NCBI RefSeq assembly: GCF_013342145.1
Contig: NZ_JABUQZ010000003.1
Coordinates: 1 to 64,000 of the forward strand
Length of the DNA stretch: 64,000 nucleotides
DNA from: Haloterrigena gelatinilytica
GTDB taxonomy: Archaea > Halobacteriota > Halobacteria > Halobacteriales > Natrialbaceae
Direction: 5' to 3'
Shown in pieces: positions 49,396 through 58,084 of this stretch. The translations under genes and the position numbers were made by a program. The notes beneath the pieces were generated by a model. The model was not told where the DNA came from, did no database searches, and saw only the letters and a program-made list of their open reading frames with translations. The first letter of the stretch is position 1. Each line of letters opens with the position of its first letter.

Positions 49396-49669
49396 TTCCG
49401 ACCACCTCGATTGTCGTGATCATGTCAGCACCGCCGTTCTCTCTGCGGATTTCCGGCCCCATCCGACGGCAGTAGCTCACTCGGTAGATTACACCGCCGG
49501 ACTCGAGTTCGATGTACGCCTCTTTCCGGTCGTGGTAGCCGACCTTGAGTTCGGGCGTCGAAGCCTGAGACGGGTCGCTGGCGTTGAATCGAACCAACAC
49601 ACCCGGCTCGAGTGACCGAAGAATCGAGTCGTAAGCTCCGCAGTCCTCCGGGTGTTCCATACCGCTCAT
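49388..49669 (-). CDS. Hypothetical protein, 93 aa
   Basis: MSGMEHPEDCGAYDSILRS, then VLVRFNASDPSQASTPELKVGYHDRKEAYIELE, beta-rich. ATGA overlap upstream. Unrecognised. Confidence 0.5.
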   Translation of the reverse strand: MSGMEHPEDCGAYDSILRSLEPGVLVRFNASDPSQASTPELKVGYHDRKEAYIELESGGVIYRVSYCRRMGPEIRRENGGADMITTIEVVGIE

Positions 49670-49971
49670 ACAGACGCCACCTCGCTTGGATCGATGTGGT
49701 CAAACCAGTGCGCCAACGCGAGTTTTCCAGACGCGGTATTGAGCCACTCGTTCACTTCGTCACTTGTCCGGGGATGGTCAAGTTCGATGATAGCGACGGC
49801 GTCACCGATCTTGACGAAGCCCTCCGTCTCCTCGCACAGTCTGTGCCAGTTCGGTTGGTGACCATCCATGATAACTCGCTTACCGGGCTCTCTGCCGAAC
49901 CTCTCCGCAGTCTCGTTGAACTCAAGGACAGAGACGTAGTCGTACGTCTCTTCACGTTCAGTGTCGCTCAT
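49666..49971 (-). CDS. Hypothetical protein, 101 aa
   Basis: MSDTEREETYDYVSVLEFNE, then GFVKIGDAVAIIELDHPRTSDEVNEWLNT. Alpha/beta, no motif recognised. ATGA overlaps on both sides. Confidence 0.5.
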   Translation of the reverse strand: MSDTEREETYDYVSVLEFNETAERFGREPGKRVIMDGHQPNWHRLCEETEGFVKIGDAVAIIELDHPRTSDEVNEWLNTASGKLALAHWFDHIDPSEVASV

Positions 49972-50294
49972 CTATCGACACCCTCCGCCTCTACATAGCG
50001 ATCCTGCTGCATATCCGCGAACCAGCCACAGTCTTCGTGTGGGCATCGCTCGGGAAGTTCCGACGGCGGCCCGTAGGCGACGTGTCCACACTGATACTGG
50101 CGGTTGATCGACGCCTGTTCAGGGTGGTCGGCAGCGATGTTCAGAACGTAGTCTCCGGGGCCGCCTTCTTCGTGGCAGACGACGTGTTTGAACCGTTCGT
50201 CGGGTGTTTTGTAGTAGTTCGGCGAGGTCGTGTCGATCGGCCCGCTGCACTCCTCGCAGCAGTCAGTACCGAATTTCGATTTCACGTCTCCCAT
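49968..50294 (-). CDS. Zinc protein, 108 aa, first gene of minus operon
   Basis: CCEECSGPIDTTSP near residue 12, CHEEGG at 40, and CGHVAYGPPSELPERCPHEDCGWF near 69: two zinc sites. First gene of the ten-gene operon, 25-30 bases downstream of a minus-strand AGTATATGG box. Confidence 0.6.
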   Translation of the reverse strand: MGDVKSKFGTDCCEECSGPIDTTSPNYYKTPDERFKHVVCHEEGGPGDYVLNIAADHPEQASINRQYQCGHVAYGPPSELPERCPHEDCGWFADMQQDRYVEAEGVDR

Positions 50295-50403
50295 ATCAAA
50301 TAGCCACTATCTCCAACGCCATATACTTTGCTGATAGCAAAGTCAATAGCCTTGCTATCACAAAGCTACTTGTATCGGGAACGCGTTAGCTATTAGAAAC
50401 TCC
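50295..50403. promoter_or_regulatory. Divergent promoter with dyads
   Basis: A perfect dyad ACTTTGCT-GAT-AGCAAAGT (50325-50343) overlaps the minus-strand TATA-like box (about 50319-50327). A second, ATAGC-CTT-GCTAT, is at 50346-50358, and further ATAGC/GCTAT half-sites flank them. The wHTH gene at 50404 is the likely binder. Confidence 0.6.
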
Positions 50404-50682
50404 ATGAGCAAACAGCAACACGTGCCGTTGGAAGCCGACGATCTCGACAGCTTAGACCGTGCGATTCTCGACTACTTACAAGAAGGACGCGATGAGGGCG
50501 AACCGTGGGGTATCGCCACGCCTGCGGTCGTTCGTGCTGCTCTCGAGGACGGCGACTTCGGGGATGTCCCTGTTCGCCAAACAATCAACAACCGTATGCG
50601 GAAGCTCGAGTTAGCCGGCCACCTCCGGAACCGACACGACAAGGGCGAATACGTCTTCGTCTCCGATCCACGTGACGATTGA
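50404..50682 (+). CDS. Winged-helix regulator, 92 aa
   Basis: SLDRAILDYLQEGRDEGEPWGIATPAVVRAALEDGDFGDVPVRQTINNRMRKLELAGHL is a wHTH with recognition helix VRQTINNRMRKLE and a wing (RHDKGEYVFV). Divergent from the ten-gene operon and controlling it is the simplest reading. Confidence 0.75.
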   Translation: MSKQQHVPLEADDLDSLDRAILDYLQEGRDEGEPWGIATPAVVRAALEDGDFGDVPVRQTINNRMRKLELAGHLRNRHDKGEYVFVSDPRDD

Positions 50683-50790
50683 TATAACTCTCACTGATCC
50701 CTACCTTTTTACATTCCGTTCGAGAATCGAGAGTTAGCACGACCGTCGAAAACCCTCCGGCTGGAACCGGAGAGCGTCGTGCTGCCCACA

Positions 50791-51306
50791 ATGACAGCAC
50801 TCGAACCTAACGAAACCGGGATGCAAAACTCTGCTGCTGCGCAGAGTCAGCCACCGGAACAGACAACAGTATTGTCTCTTCAGAAGATCAACTCTCTCCT
50901 CGAGCGCATATTCGGCGGCCTGAGTCCGTCGGCTTCGGAGACGAACGACCCCAACGAACTCGATCCTCGAGTCCACCTGAGTGTGGACACCGCGATCGAC
51001 CTGCTTTCGAACCGTCGTCGTCGGGAAATCATCCTCCAGATACAAGCTCTCGCACCGAGTGAGTGCTTGACCGTGGATGCTCTCGCTCACCTCCTCGGCG
51101 CGATGGAAGAGGACTGTAATCCGGATGAGGTCTCGGAAGAAAAGCTCTCGAGCATCACGACCAGCCTCGTTCATCGGCACCTCAGTACACTGGACGGCCA
51201 CGACGTCGTCGAATACGACCGCGATGCCCAGACCGTTCGGTGCGGCAAATCAGTTAGTGGTCTCTGCTACCTGATCGCCACGATCTCGGCGAGGTGCGGC
51301 GAGTAG
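50791..51306 (+). CDS. DUF7344-like HTH protein, 171 aa
   Basis: ATG 50791 (MTALEPNETGMQNS). AIDLLSNRRRREIILQIQALAPSECLTVDALAHLLGA then TTSLVHRHLSTLDGHDVVEYDRD is the haloarchaeal DUF7344-type winged helix. N-terminal 70 residues are disordered. It precedes the 51376 transposase gene by 69 bases; a regulatory link to it is possible. Confidence 0.65.
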   Translation: MTALEPNETGMQNSAAAQSQPPEQTTVLSLQKINSLLERIFGGLSPSASETNDPNELDPRVHLSVDTAIDLLSNRRRREIILQIQALAPSECLTVDALAHLLGAMEEDCNPDEVSEEKLSSITTSLVHRHLSTLDGHDVVEYDRDAQTVRCGKSVSGLCYLIATISARCGE

Positions 51307-51375
51307 GCGCGGGCGCGTCCCACTTAAATTTTGGTCGGAAAGCGTTTAAGTCACCCTTGCTGACTAGTCGGCTAG

Positions 51376-53409
51376 GTGCCCACGCTAGCCGGAGACCATG
51401 TGTCTACGCTCATCGATTCCGTCGATGTTGATAGCTGCAAGTTCAGCTATACCGAGACGCAGGTAGACGGCACTGAAACTCGCCACGTCCACACGACGGA
51501 CGACTATGCTGAGCCGTCCGACCCGATCGGCGTGGCGAACCAGGTCACAACGCAGCTCGAGGACGGCGAGACGCTCCTCGATGCTGTCCGGCAGACGCAA
51601 CTGTACCAGGAGTTCGACGACCCGTACTGGAACGACCACCCGAAGGTCTACGACTTCCAGACCATGCTTCGGACGTTCCTGTACGCTGAACTCCGTGGGT
51701 TCGCCCACCGCTCACATATCTCCGAGTTCCTCGACGACAACACGAACACCGCTCTCGACCTCGGATTCGAGTTCGAAGACGGTACACTCGAGGTTCGAAC
51801 CCCACACCAGACCGTCGTCAACGAGTGCTGGAACGACCGGTTCAACGGCGACGTTCAGGAGTACATCACGGAGACTGTTTCACACGTACACGCGTGGGCG
51901 CTCGAGAACCGGAAGCTGCTCGAGGCGTCTGAACTGGAGGTGCCCAACGAAGACGACGAGGACGACGACCTGTCGAAGGACGAAATCCGGCGCATCATGA
52001 ACGAACTGATGCGCCATATCTGTCCGAACCTCTCGTTCGACCGGGACGAAACCAGCATCCACAGCGACAACATCTTCTTCGAGGTGCTGGCCCACTGTGC
52101 CTTCTCTGGCAGCAGCGTCTACGGCGGTGGCGAGACCTTCGAGTGGATGAAGATCTCGGACGATGCGCCGCCGTCGGGGCGGACGTTCCACGACCACATC
52201 AAGGATCTCTCGCTCGGCGAGCAAATCGAGATGTTCGACAACGTCGTCGAGAGCCAGATCGAAACAGCCCGGGATATGGGGCTGTACGAGAAGGCCGTCC
52301 CGCTCGCAATCGACACGACGACGGTCAAGAGCGACGCGTTTGGCAAGCGCGTCACGTTCAAATCGATTGCCGACCCAGAAGACAGCGACTGGAGCAAGTC
52401 GAAACGTCGTGAAACGTACGCGGCGATCGAGAAGTGGGGCCTCGAGTGTCTTGTTGGTGAAGACCCAGAGGACATCCGCAACGCCGACTTCGACGACCAG
52501 GAGAAACGCGAGGCTGCCAAGTCCATCCCGGCAGTCGTTCGCTACGTCCGCGGTACGAAGTCCGGGGACGAGTTCCTCTACGCCTGGGAATTCGCAGCCG
52601 CGTGCATCGCGCACCCGGTCTGTCCGCAGTTCATCGGTATGAAGCCACTGGGCGGGAAGGCCGAGTTCGAGAACCACGTCCGTGAGTTCGTCGAGCGAGC
52701 GCAGGAACTTGTGCCAATCTCCGACGTCTACATGGACGCCGCGTACGCACAGGTGCCGGTGTTCCAGAGCTTCCACTACGGCAACCAGTTCCGGACGAAC
52801 GACACGATGAACATGCCGTACGTGATGAACATCACGGAGAACGACCGCGTCGAGGACGCCGCCCTCAAGGAGAACCCCGGGGGCGGCAAATTCGTCACAA
52901 GGATGGACGAGAACGACGACGATATCACGATCATCAACGAGTTCCGCCAGTACTCGCAGGAACACGGCTACGGAACAACGTCACTTGTTGCGCTGCCGAA
53001 GCGCGGCGTAGACGAGGTCGAAGACCCCATCACAGACCGCGTTGCCTTCTGTACGAACCGGACGGACTTCGACGCGGCCAACGCACGGACACTTCTCCAG
53101 GGGCCAGACCCTTCGATGTGCGAAAGCGAGGCTGCGAAACGGCAGGCACGCCTCGATCGCGGCTACGGGAACCGCTGGGTGATCGAGAACGGCTTCCAGA
53201 AGGTCAAGGACTTCCTCGCGTTCACGAAGTCCGGCCACCCCGGTGTTCGGCTCTTCTACATGCTCTACGCGTCGATCATGTTCAACTGCTGGATGCTCGT
53301 TGATCGCACGATCAAGGAGCGGAAGGGCATCAAGTACGAGTCCGAGCCCCAGCTGAAGGCCAAGGTCTTCGCCGTGATCGTGGCGAACTACCTCCGCCCG
53401 ATCGGGTAG
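51376..53409 (+). CDS. Large DDE transposase-like protein
   Basis: 677 aa from GTG 51376 (a second GTG is at 51400). D-D-E motifs: LAIDTTTVKSD near residue 310, SDVYMDAAYA near 450 and NRWVIENGFQKVKDF near 605. Complete, no frameshift. Unlike usual IS4 enzymes it has a large N-terminal region. Imperfect direct repeats GCTGAC...CGGCTAG..TGCC flank the gene (51357-51380 and 53429-53446). CTCGAG occurs inside, so the gene matches local composition and may be long resident. Whether it is active is unknown. Confidence 0.8.
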   Translation: MPTLAGDHVSTLIDSVDVDSCKFSYTETQVDGTETRHVHTTDDYAEPSDPIGVANQVTTQLEDGETLLDAVRQTQLYQEFDDPYWNDHPKVYDFQTMLRTFLYAELRGFAHRSHISEFLDDNTNTALDLGFEFEDGTLEVRTPHQTVVNECWNDRFNGDVQEYITETVSHVHAWALENRKLLEASELEVPNEDDEDDDLSKDEIRRIMNELMRHICPNLSFDRDETSIHSDNIFFEVLAHCAFSGSSVYGGGETFEWMKISDDAPPSGRTFHDHIKDLSLGEQIEMFDNVVESQIETARDMGLYEKAVPLAIDTTTVKSDAFGKRVTFKSIADPEDSDWSKSKRRETYAAIEKWGLECLVGEDPEDIRNADFDDQEKREAAKSIPAVVRYVRGTKSGDEFLYAWEFAAACIAHPVCPQFIGMKPLGGKAEFENHVREFVERAQELVPISDVYMDAAYAQVPVFQSFHYGNQFRTNDTMNMPYVMNITENDRVEDAALKENPGGGKFVTRMDENDDDITIINEFRQYSQEHGYGTTSLVALPKRGVDEVEDPITDRVAFCTNRTDFDAANARTLLQGPDPSMCESEAAKRQARLDRGYGNRWVIENGFQKVKDFLAFTKSGHPGVRLFYMLYASIMFNCWMLVDRTIKERKGIKYESEPQLKAKVFAVIVANYLRPIG

Positions 53410-53781
53410 CGCTCTCCTTTCCTCTCGAAGCCCGCTGACCGGCTAGTGCCGACTCTATCCGTCGTCCACTCCTTTTAGTTCGTTTCCTACCGATCCCTCT
53501 CGTAACCGATACTTCTGAAAGAGGCGTTTTCTCGGCCTTTTGTTACCGATTGGTTTCTGTTGGAACGATGTTACAGACCGCGGTTAGAATCGCCGTCTCT
53601 CGGATAGGTAGCGCCGGCAAATCGTATCGTACTATGTGGTTTATCAAACCCGATTCTGTACGCTCGGGTACCCAAGACCGCTGCAAACACCCGATAGAGC
53701 CGATACAGGAATTACTTGTCTAAATACCAGTTTAACCAAGGGACTTTACTAGGGTCGAAGCTGTAGGGGACAGTGAGGATC
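53410..53781. other. Noncoding gap between transposase and integrase operon
   Basis: No gene supported. Somewhat AT-richer than its surroundings. Contains CTCGGCC and AAACC/GGTTT dyads and a TATA-like ACTTTACTA about 30-40 bases before the 53782 gene. The integrase attachment site could lie here or downstream, but no tRNA fragment is visible. Confidence 0.4.
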
Positions 53782-54075
53782 ATGCCAGAGAGAAATTCAG
53801 GGGGTTCGGCCGGAGAATCGGGCCACCCTCGAGAGCACACGCAAGCACCGGAGATGATCGGTACCCCTGCCGGCGCCCATCCGGTCGATCCGTTGCTATC
53901 AATCGCATCGTTTACCGCTGCAATCGGCGCGTCGATCGCATGGGTTCATCCGGCGACGAGCTACGATCATATCTTCCCAGTGGTCATATTCCTTGGACTT
54001 ATCATGGCGGGTCTGTTTGGATTCCCGATTGCTGAGGCCATCTACGAGAGCCTATCGAGTAAGCGGAACGCATGA
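53782..54075 (+). CDS. Two-helix membrane protein fused by overlap to the integrase
   Basis: 97 aa from ATG 53782 (MPERNSGGSAGES). Two membrane segments: LLSIASFTAAIGASIAW and HIFPVVIFLGLIMAGLFGFPI. ATGA overlap with the integrase gene means coupled translation. A membrane partner for an integrase is unusual. Confidence 0.55.
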   Translation: MPERNSGGSAGESGHPREHTQAPEMIGTPAGAHPVDPLLSIASFTAAIGASIAWVHPATSYDHIFPVVIFLGLIMAGLFGFPIAEAIYESLSSKRNA

Positions 54076-55202
54076 CTCGAGACCGCAACCCCGAGGGCAC
54101 GACCGTCCACGAAGCCATCGAGGACTACCTGCGATACAAGATCAAAGCCGACGGCTCGGAGACGACAATGCGCTCGCCACTCGAGTCGTTCGCCGACCAC
54201 TGCGAGGACGACCGCGGCGCCGATCGCGTCGGCGAGCTGTCCGACCAGGATATCCGCAGCTACAGCGAACACCTCTACGACCGCGTCATGATCGACGAGG
54301 AGCTTGCGGCGTCGACGGCGAACGCGTACTTCGCCTACGTGCGGGCGTTCCTTTCGTGGTGTGTCCGCGAACAGCACCTCGAGCAGAACCCGGCGAATAC
54401 GAACACGGCGATGGACCCGCTCCCCGAGGACGACGGGAAGCGGAAAACGCAGTACTGGTCAGACGAGAACAGACGGCAGCTCGTCAACTACGCGACCAAG
54501 CGCGTCGATATGGCGCTTGAGGGAACGATCCGTACCGATCCGAAAGCGGCGCTTCGCGACCGGGCGATCGTGGTCATGCTCGGCGGGACCGGCGCTCGCG
54601 GGGCCGAACTGTTCGCCGACCCAAAAGACGACAAACGGCCCGGACTCCGGTGGTCGGACGTCGATTTCGAACAGCGACTCATCGAAGTGTACGGAAAGTC
54701 TCGCGAGTACGAAGAGGCGCCGTTCCCCGATAGTGTGCACAACGTCCTCGAGCGATGGTATGACTATCTCGAGCCGCCGACCGACGAGTGGCCTGTCTTC
54801 CCGACCGGCCACTACGGTTCGAAAGAGGACGTACTGGTGTCCGAACTCGGCGAAGAACGGGTAAACGCGGCACTCGAGGGCAGGGGTGACACGGGCAAGA
54901 CCGCGGTTCTCGACCGACTGCACCGTGAGCATGAGGTCCCGCCGCCGTCGATCTCGAAAGAGGGCGTTCGCCGACTGTTGAAACGACTCACGAAAGAGGC
55001 GAACATCGACCCCGACGGCGACTACGACTATCTCACACTCCACGGCGCACGACGGGCGCTCGGCCGCGACCTGTACGCCAACGGCATGTCTGAAAAGGCC
55101 CAAGAGGCGTTACGTCACAAGTCGATCGAAACCACGCACGAAGCCTACTCAGATACGAAGATGAAGGAAGTCTCTGACAGTATCGACGAAGTGCGGGAGT
55201 AG
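54072..55202 (+). CDS. Tyrosine recombinase / integrase
   Basis: 376 aa. SAM-like N-terminal core-binding domain (residues 10-105, with YLRYKIKADGSETTM), then the catalytic domain: Arg176 in GTGARGAEL, His324 and Arg327 in LTLHGARRALG, His349 in RHKSIETTH and Tyr359 in EAYSD. The catalytic set is complete. This is the haloarchaeal XerC/D-like integrase type used by plasmids and proviruses. No attachment site or tRNA is visible next to it in this window. Confidence 0.92.
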   Translation: MTRDRNPEGTTVHEAIEDYLRYKIKADGSETTMRSPLESFADHCEDDRGADRVGELSDQDIRSYSEHLYDRVMIDEELAASTANAYFAYVRAFLSWCVREQHLEQNPANTNTAMDPLPEDDGKRKTQYWSDENRRQLVNYATKRVDMALEGTIRTDPKAALRDRAIVVMLGGTGARGAELFADPKDDKRPGLRWSDVDFEQRLIEVYGKSREYEEAPFPDSVHNVLERWYDYLEPPTDEWPVFPTGHYGSKEDVLVSELGEERVNAALEGRGDTGKTAVLDRLHREHEVPPPSISKEGVRRLLKRLTKEANIDPDGDYDYLTLHGARRALGRDLYANGMSEKAQEALRHKSIETTHEAYSDTKMKEVSDSIDEVRE

Positions 55203-55264
55203 TCGTTCACTTCCACCCCGGTCACGGAACTCATTAATCCGCCGCGACTGTACGGAAGACTGTC

Positions 55265-55642
55265 ATGCAACGAACCGACATGGGCCAGTGGGAGGACATC
55301 GCAGCGGCGATCAACGACCTCGAAGCGGCGCGACGTGACCTACTGGACGAACTCACGAAAAACGGAAACGTCCCGAAAACAGCCTACGGGGACCAGTACC
55401 GGCGAATCGGCGACGCGACAACGAAACTGAAATCGGATCTTGAAAACCGGATGTTCGATGAACACTCGGACGACGCTTCAACAGACGTGTTTTATGGCTC
55501 GGACGGGGAAACAGTAATCGAAATTCCCGAGGACCTTGCAGCGCGGATTCGGGCCGATCTCGACGACGGACAGACGTTCGATGACTGGGTCGAAGCGGCG
55601 ACAATGGAGCGAATCGAATACGAGACTCAGACCGACGACTGA
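55265..55642 (+). CDS. Helical hypothetical protein, 125 aa
   Basis: MQRTDMGQWEDIAAAINDLEAARRDLLDELTKNG; N-terminal helices then EIPEDLAARIRADLDDGQTFDDWVEAAT, which has the layout of a small RHH-like dimer near its C-terminus. TATA-like CATTAATCC about 25-30 bases upstream. Function unknown. Confidence 0.55.
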   Translation: MQRTDMGQWEDIAAAINDLEAARRDLLDELTKNGNVPKTAYGDQYRRIGDATTKLKSDLENRMFDEHSDDASTDVFYGSDGETVIEIPEDLAARIRADLDDGQTFDDWVEAATMERIEYETQTDD

Positions 55643-55959
55643 TTCTACCCCCGAACCCGCTCGCGAACCGACACTATTCCAACGGGCCAACCGTTCACAA
55701 TTCTGAGATCACCCGCTCCACCCCTCAAACGCGTGCTCTCAATGCGCTCGCGTTCGTCTCGAGTCCGGTAACTCTCTATCTACCCGCACTGTCGGGACTG
55801 ATTCGAGCGACTACGACGCGGCGATCGGCACCGAGGTGCCACCGCCGGCCAGTACCGACGCCCGACAGATTCTCGAGCGGAGTGGAATCAGACGCGACAG
55901 GACCAGCGCACGCGATATCGGAGTCCCGACAGGAGGACACCGAGGGACTGGGTGCGACG
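55643..55959. other. Noncoding gap between convergent genes
   Basis: No gene supported. Contains CGCGCGATATCGG and short GC-rich dyads. It separates the plus-strand integrase block from the minus-strand 55960-64000 block. Confidence 0.4.
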
Positions 55960-56325
55960 CTATTCTCGCACTCGCTCGAGGACGGCCGCGGCCAACTCTT
56001 CGCCGATCCCCGGCACGCCCTCGAGTCGCTCCTGGTCGGACGCTCGCAGCTCGTCCAGTGAGTCGTACTCGCGGGCGATCGCCTTCGATGTGTCCGGCCC
56101 GACACGGTTGACGTCCTCGACGACGGTCCGAATCTGTTCGTTGCGGTCGTCTATGTGGAACTCGAGGCGGCGTTCGTACTCCGCCAGATCGATCTCGCCG
56201 TTTACGTGGGCCTGTTTGGCCGCTTCGATCGGGTCGGGGTCGCTTTCGAGGCGGTCGCGGACGGCGCTGGCACAGACGACAGTGAGAACGAGGATGTAGA
56301 CCAGCGTCTCGAGGGTCTCGAGCAT
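55960..56325 (-). CDS. Membrane-anchored helix-hairpin-helix protein
   Basis: 121 aa from ATG 56325 (MLETLETLVYILVLTVVC). Hydrophobic N-terminus, then HVNGEIDLAEYERRLEF (a SHOCT-like short helix motif) and a helix-hairpin-helix (ERLEGVPGIGEELAAAVLERV), the G-I-G-x-x-A-A signature of non-sequence-specific DNA binding. It could tether DNA at the membrane. Last gene of the 57303 to 55960 group. Confidence 0.65.
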   Translation of the reverse strand: MLETLETLVYILVLTVVCASAVRDRLESDPDPIEAAKQAHVNGEIDLAEYERRLEFHIDDRNEQIRTVVEDVNRVGPDTSKAIAREYDSLDELRASDQERLEGVPGIGEELAAAVLERVRE

Positions 56326-56329
56326 AGGC

Positions 56330-57010
56330 CTAGAAGTCGAACGTCCATTTGGCCCGCGCGTCGGCACCGTCATACGTGACGTTACACCACCGACTCGCCA
56401 CCTCGAAGGCCGGGAAGCGACCGTCTCGGCCCTGTTGCTCGGGATACGTGTAGGCGAGCACGGTCCGCGTCCCGTCCTGATCGACGAGTCGGTAGTAGGT
56501 CGGCGACTCGTCGAAGCCCGTCGTCAACGGTTGCACCTCCCGGGAGTCGGTCGCCTCGCCGCCGTCGGCGAGCCACCGCTCTGGCGGCACTGCCTCGGCT
56601 GGGTTCTCCGGTTCCATGGAGTAGTCCGAGGCCTCGGCGCGCAGTTCGATGTACGGCGTCCACAGATACGCGCCGTCGCTGGCGACGACCCACTCAAACT
56701 CTTCGTCGGGGATGCCCTCGGCGGACCCGTCGACGGGGTCGCCGAAGTAGACGCCGAGTTGCGGGCTCGCGTAGGTAAAGACAGCGCTCACATGGAGCCC
56801 GTCGGCGTAGATCACCGCGCCGTGCTCCTCGGTGCGCCGGTAGCCGCCGTGCCACTCTCGAGCGTCGGTCGTGACTGGTTCGGGCGTGTAGGTCGGACTT
56901 GAGTTGTTGTCGGTCGGTTCGTCGGCGTCGGTTTCGTTCCGCCCGAAACAGCCGGCGAGGCTGGTGATGGCGGCGATACTGGCGGTCGTAAGGTAGCGGC
57001 GTCTGTTCAT
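56330..57010 (-). CDS. Tat lipoprotein, function unknown
   Basis: 226 aa. MNRRRYLTTASIAAITSLAGC is a twin-arginine signal ending in a lipobox (L-A-G-C at 18-21). A Thr/Pro/Asn-rich spacer follows, then a beta-rich extracellular domain (AVIYADGLHVSAVFTYASPQLGVYFGDPV). Role on the cell surface is unknown. Confidence 0.7.
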   Translation of the reverse strand: MNRRRYLTTASIAAITSLAGCFGRNETDADEPTDNNSSPTYTPEPVTTDAREWHGGYRRTEEHGAVIYADGLHVSAVFTYASPQLGVYFGDPVDGSAEGIPDEEFEWVVASDGAYLWTPYIELRAEASDYSMEPENPAEAVPPERWLADGGEATDSREVQPLTTGFDESPTYYRLVDQDGTRTVLAYTYPEQQGRDGRFPAFEVASRWCNVTYDGADARAKWTFDF

Positions 57011-57303
57011 GATTCGGATGGGTCAACGTACTTGAACCCGCGCGTCACGGGCTCGGCTGGCAGCTCCTGGTCGCAGCGCTCGAGCGGTTCGAATCGCAAC
57101 TCGCCGTCGACACACTCGCGGACCTCGCCGCGGGCGTGGACGCGATCGCCGTCGGTAAAGAGGACGGTCGCGCCGGGGCCGGTCTGGCGGGGTGTGCCCG
57201 AGACCGTCCAGAACGCGTAATCGTGGTGGTCGGGGATGTTCTCGGCGAGTTTGTGTTCCGTTTGCTCGCGAGCGGCGTAGATCAGGACGTCTTTCTTACT
57301 CAC
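57007..57303 (-). CDS. PUA/ASCH-like small protein, 98 aa
   Basis: DVLIYAAREQTEHKLAENIPDHHDYAFWTVSGTPRQTGPGATVLFTDGDRVHARGEV has a PUA/EVE-like beta-barrel layout, with GxVLF-G-R-H-G-V. ATGA overlaps with both neighbours. Nucleic-acid or modified-base binding is possible; it would pair with the DpdA-like enzyme as a reader, which is speculation. Confidence 0.5.
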   Translation of the reverse strand: MSKKDVLIYAAREQTEHKLAENIPDHHDYAFWTVSGTPRQTGPGATVLFTDGDRVHARGEVRECVDGELRFEPLERCDQELPAEPVTRGFKYVDPSES

Positions 57304-57743
57304 TCTGACTCACCCCAGTCTTTGTAGTCCATCCAGAGGTCGCGTTCCGTCGCGCCGTCGTCGACTCGCGTCATAGCGTCGATCGCCACGTCGACCGCGT
57401 CGTCGAACGAAAACCCGCGACCGAGACACTCTCCGCCGTTCCATCGGTTCTCCGAGGCGTACTCGACCATCCACGCGCCGTCGTAGGGCTTGAGCTTGAC
57501 GTAGGCCCCGTCGCCACTCCCACGTTTCCAGATTGTGAGCCAGTAGCCGGTTCGGCGCGTCCACGCGGTCGGCCACGGACCGCGCGGGTGGTTTTCGTGC
57601 CGTAACTCCCACCCCTCGGGAATCTGGTCAGGGTCGATCGGTTCCCCGTAGCGGCGGAGTGCGACGCGAAGGCCGGTCAGCACCTCCTCGAGTTCGCGTG
57701 TCTGAATCTCGAATCGGAGCGGGCCGAATCGGTGCGTGCTCAT
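57300..57743 (-). CDS. Hypothetical protein, 147 aa
   Basis: Start ATG 57743 (MSTHRFGPLRFEIQTREL); the upstream extension is not acidic. GYWLTIWKRGSGDGAYVKLKPYDGAWMVEYA is beta-rich, then GFSFDDAVDVAIDAMTRV helical. ATGA overlap with the neighbours. Confidence 0.5.
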   Translation of the reverse strand: MSTHRFGPLRFEIQTRELEEVLTGLRVALRRYGEPIDPDQIPEGWELRHENHPRGPWPTAWTRRTGYWLTIWKRGSGDGAYVKLKPYDGAWMVEYASENRWNGGECLGRGFSFDDAVDVAIDAMTRVDDGATERDLWMDYKDWGESE

Positions 57744-58084
57744 GGGCCCTCCGTCAGATACTCGTACCGCGGACTCACCCAGACCCAGTCGGACACGTCG
57801 CGGTCGTGCATATATTCCTCCGCGAACTGCCGATCGGCGATGATCTCCGAGTCGGCCTCGAGCGACAGGCCCCACGATTCCCGTTCGACGCTGGCGGTCT
57901 CGAGGCCGTAGGCGTACACAGTGCCGTCGTCGCTACTCATGCGAAGCCGCCGGTCGCCGTCGACGCCGAGCAGACCACACTCGACGTGCTCTTTCTTCGC
58001 GAGCACCTTCCGGTTGCCGTCGGGAAGGAGGTGTTCAGGGAACGATTCGAGCGTCTTTGATGCGATGGTTTGGTTGCCTCTCAT
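57740..58084 (-). CDS. Hypothetical protein, 114 aa
   Basis: ATG 58084 (MRGNQTIASKTLESFPEHLLPDGNRK). VECGLLGVDGDRRLRMSSDDGTVYAYGLETASVERESWGLSLEAD forms several strands. ATGA overlaps. Unrecognised. Confidence 0.5.
   Translation of the reverse strand: MRGNQTIASKTLESFPEHLLPDGNRKVLAKKEHVECGLLGVDGDRRLRMSSDDGTVYAYGLETASVERESWGLSLEADSEIIADRQFAEEYMHDRDVSDWVWVSPRYEYLTEGP

Noticed and set aside
53410-55959. tRNA gene or fragment as integrase attachment site
   Set aside because: No T-loop GGTTCGAATCC-type box with matching acceptor stem seen in the gaps around the integrase.
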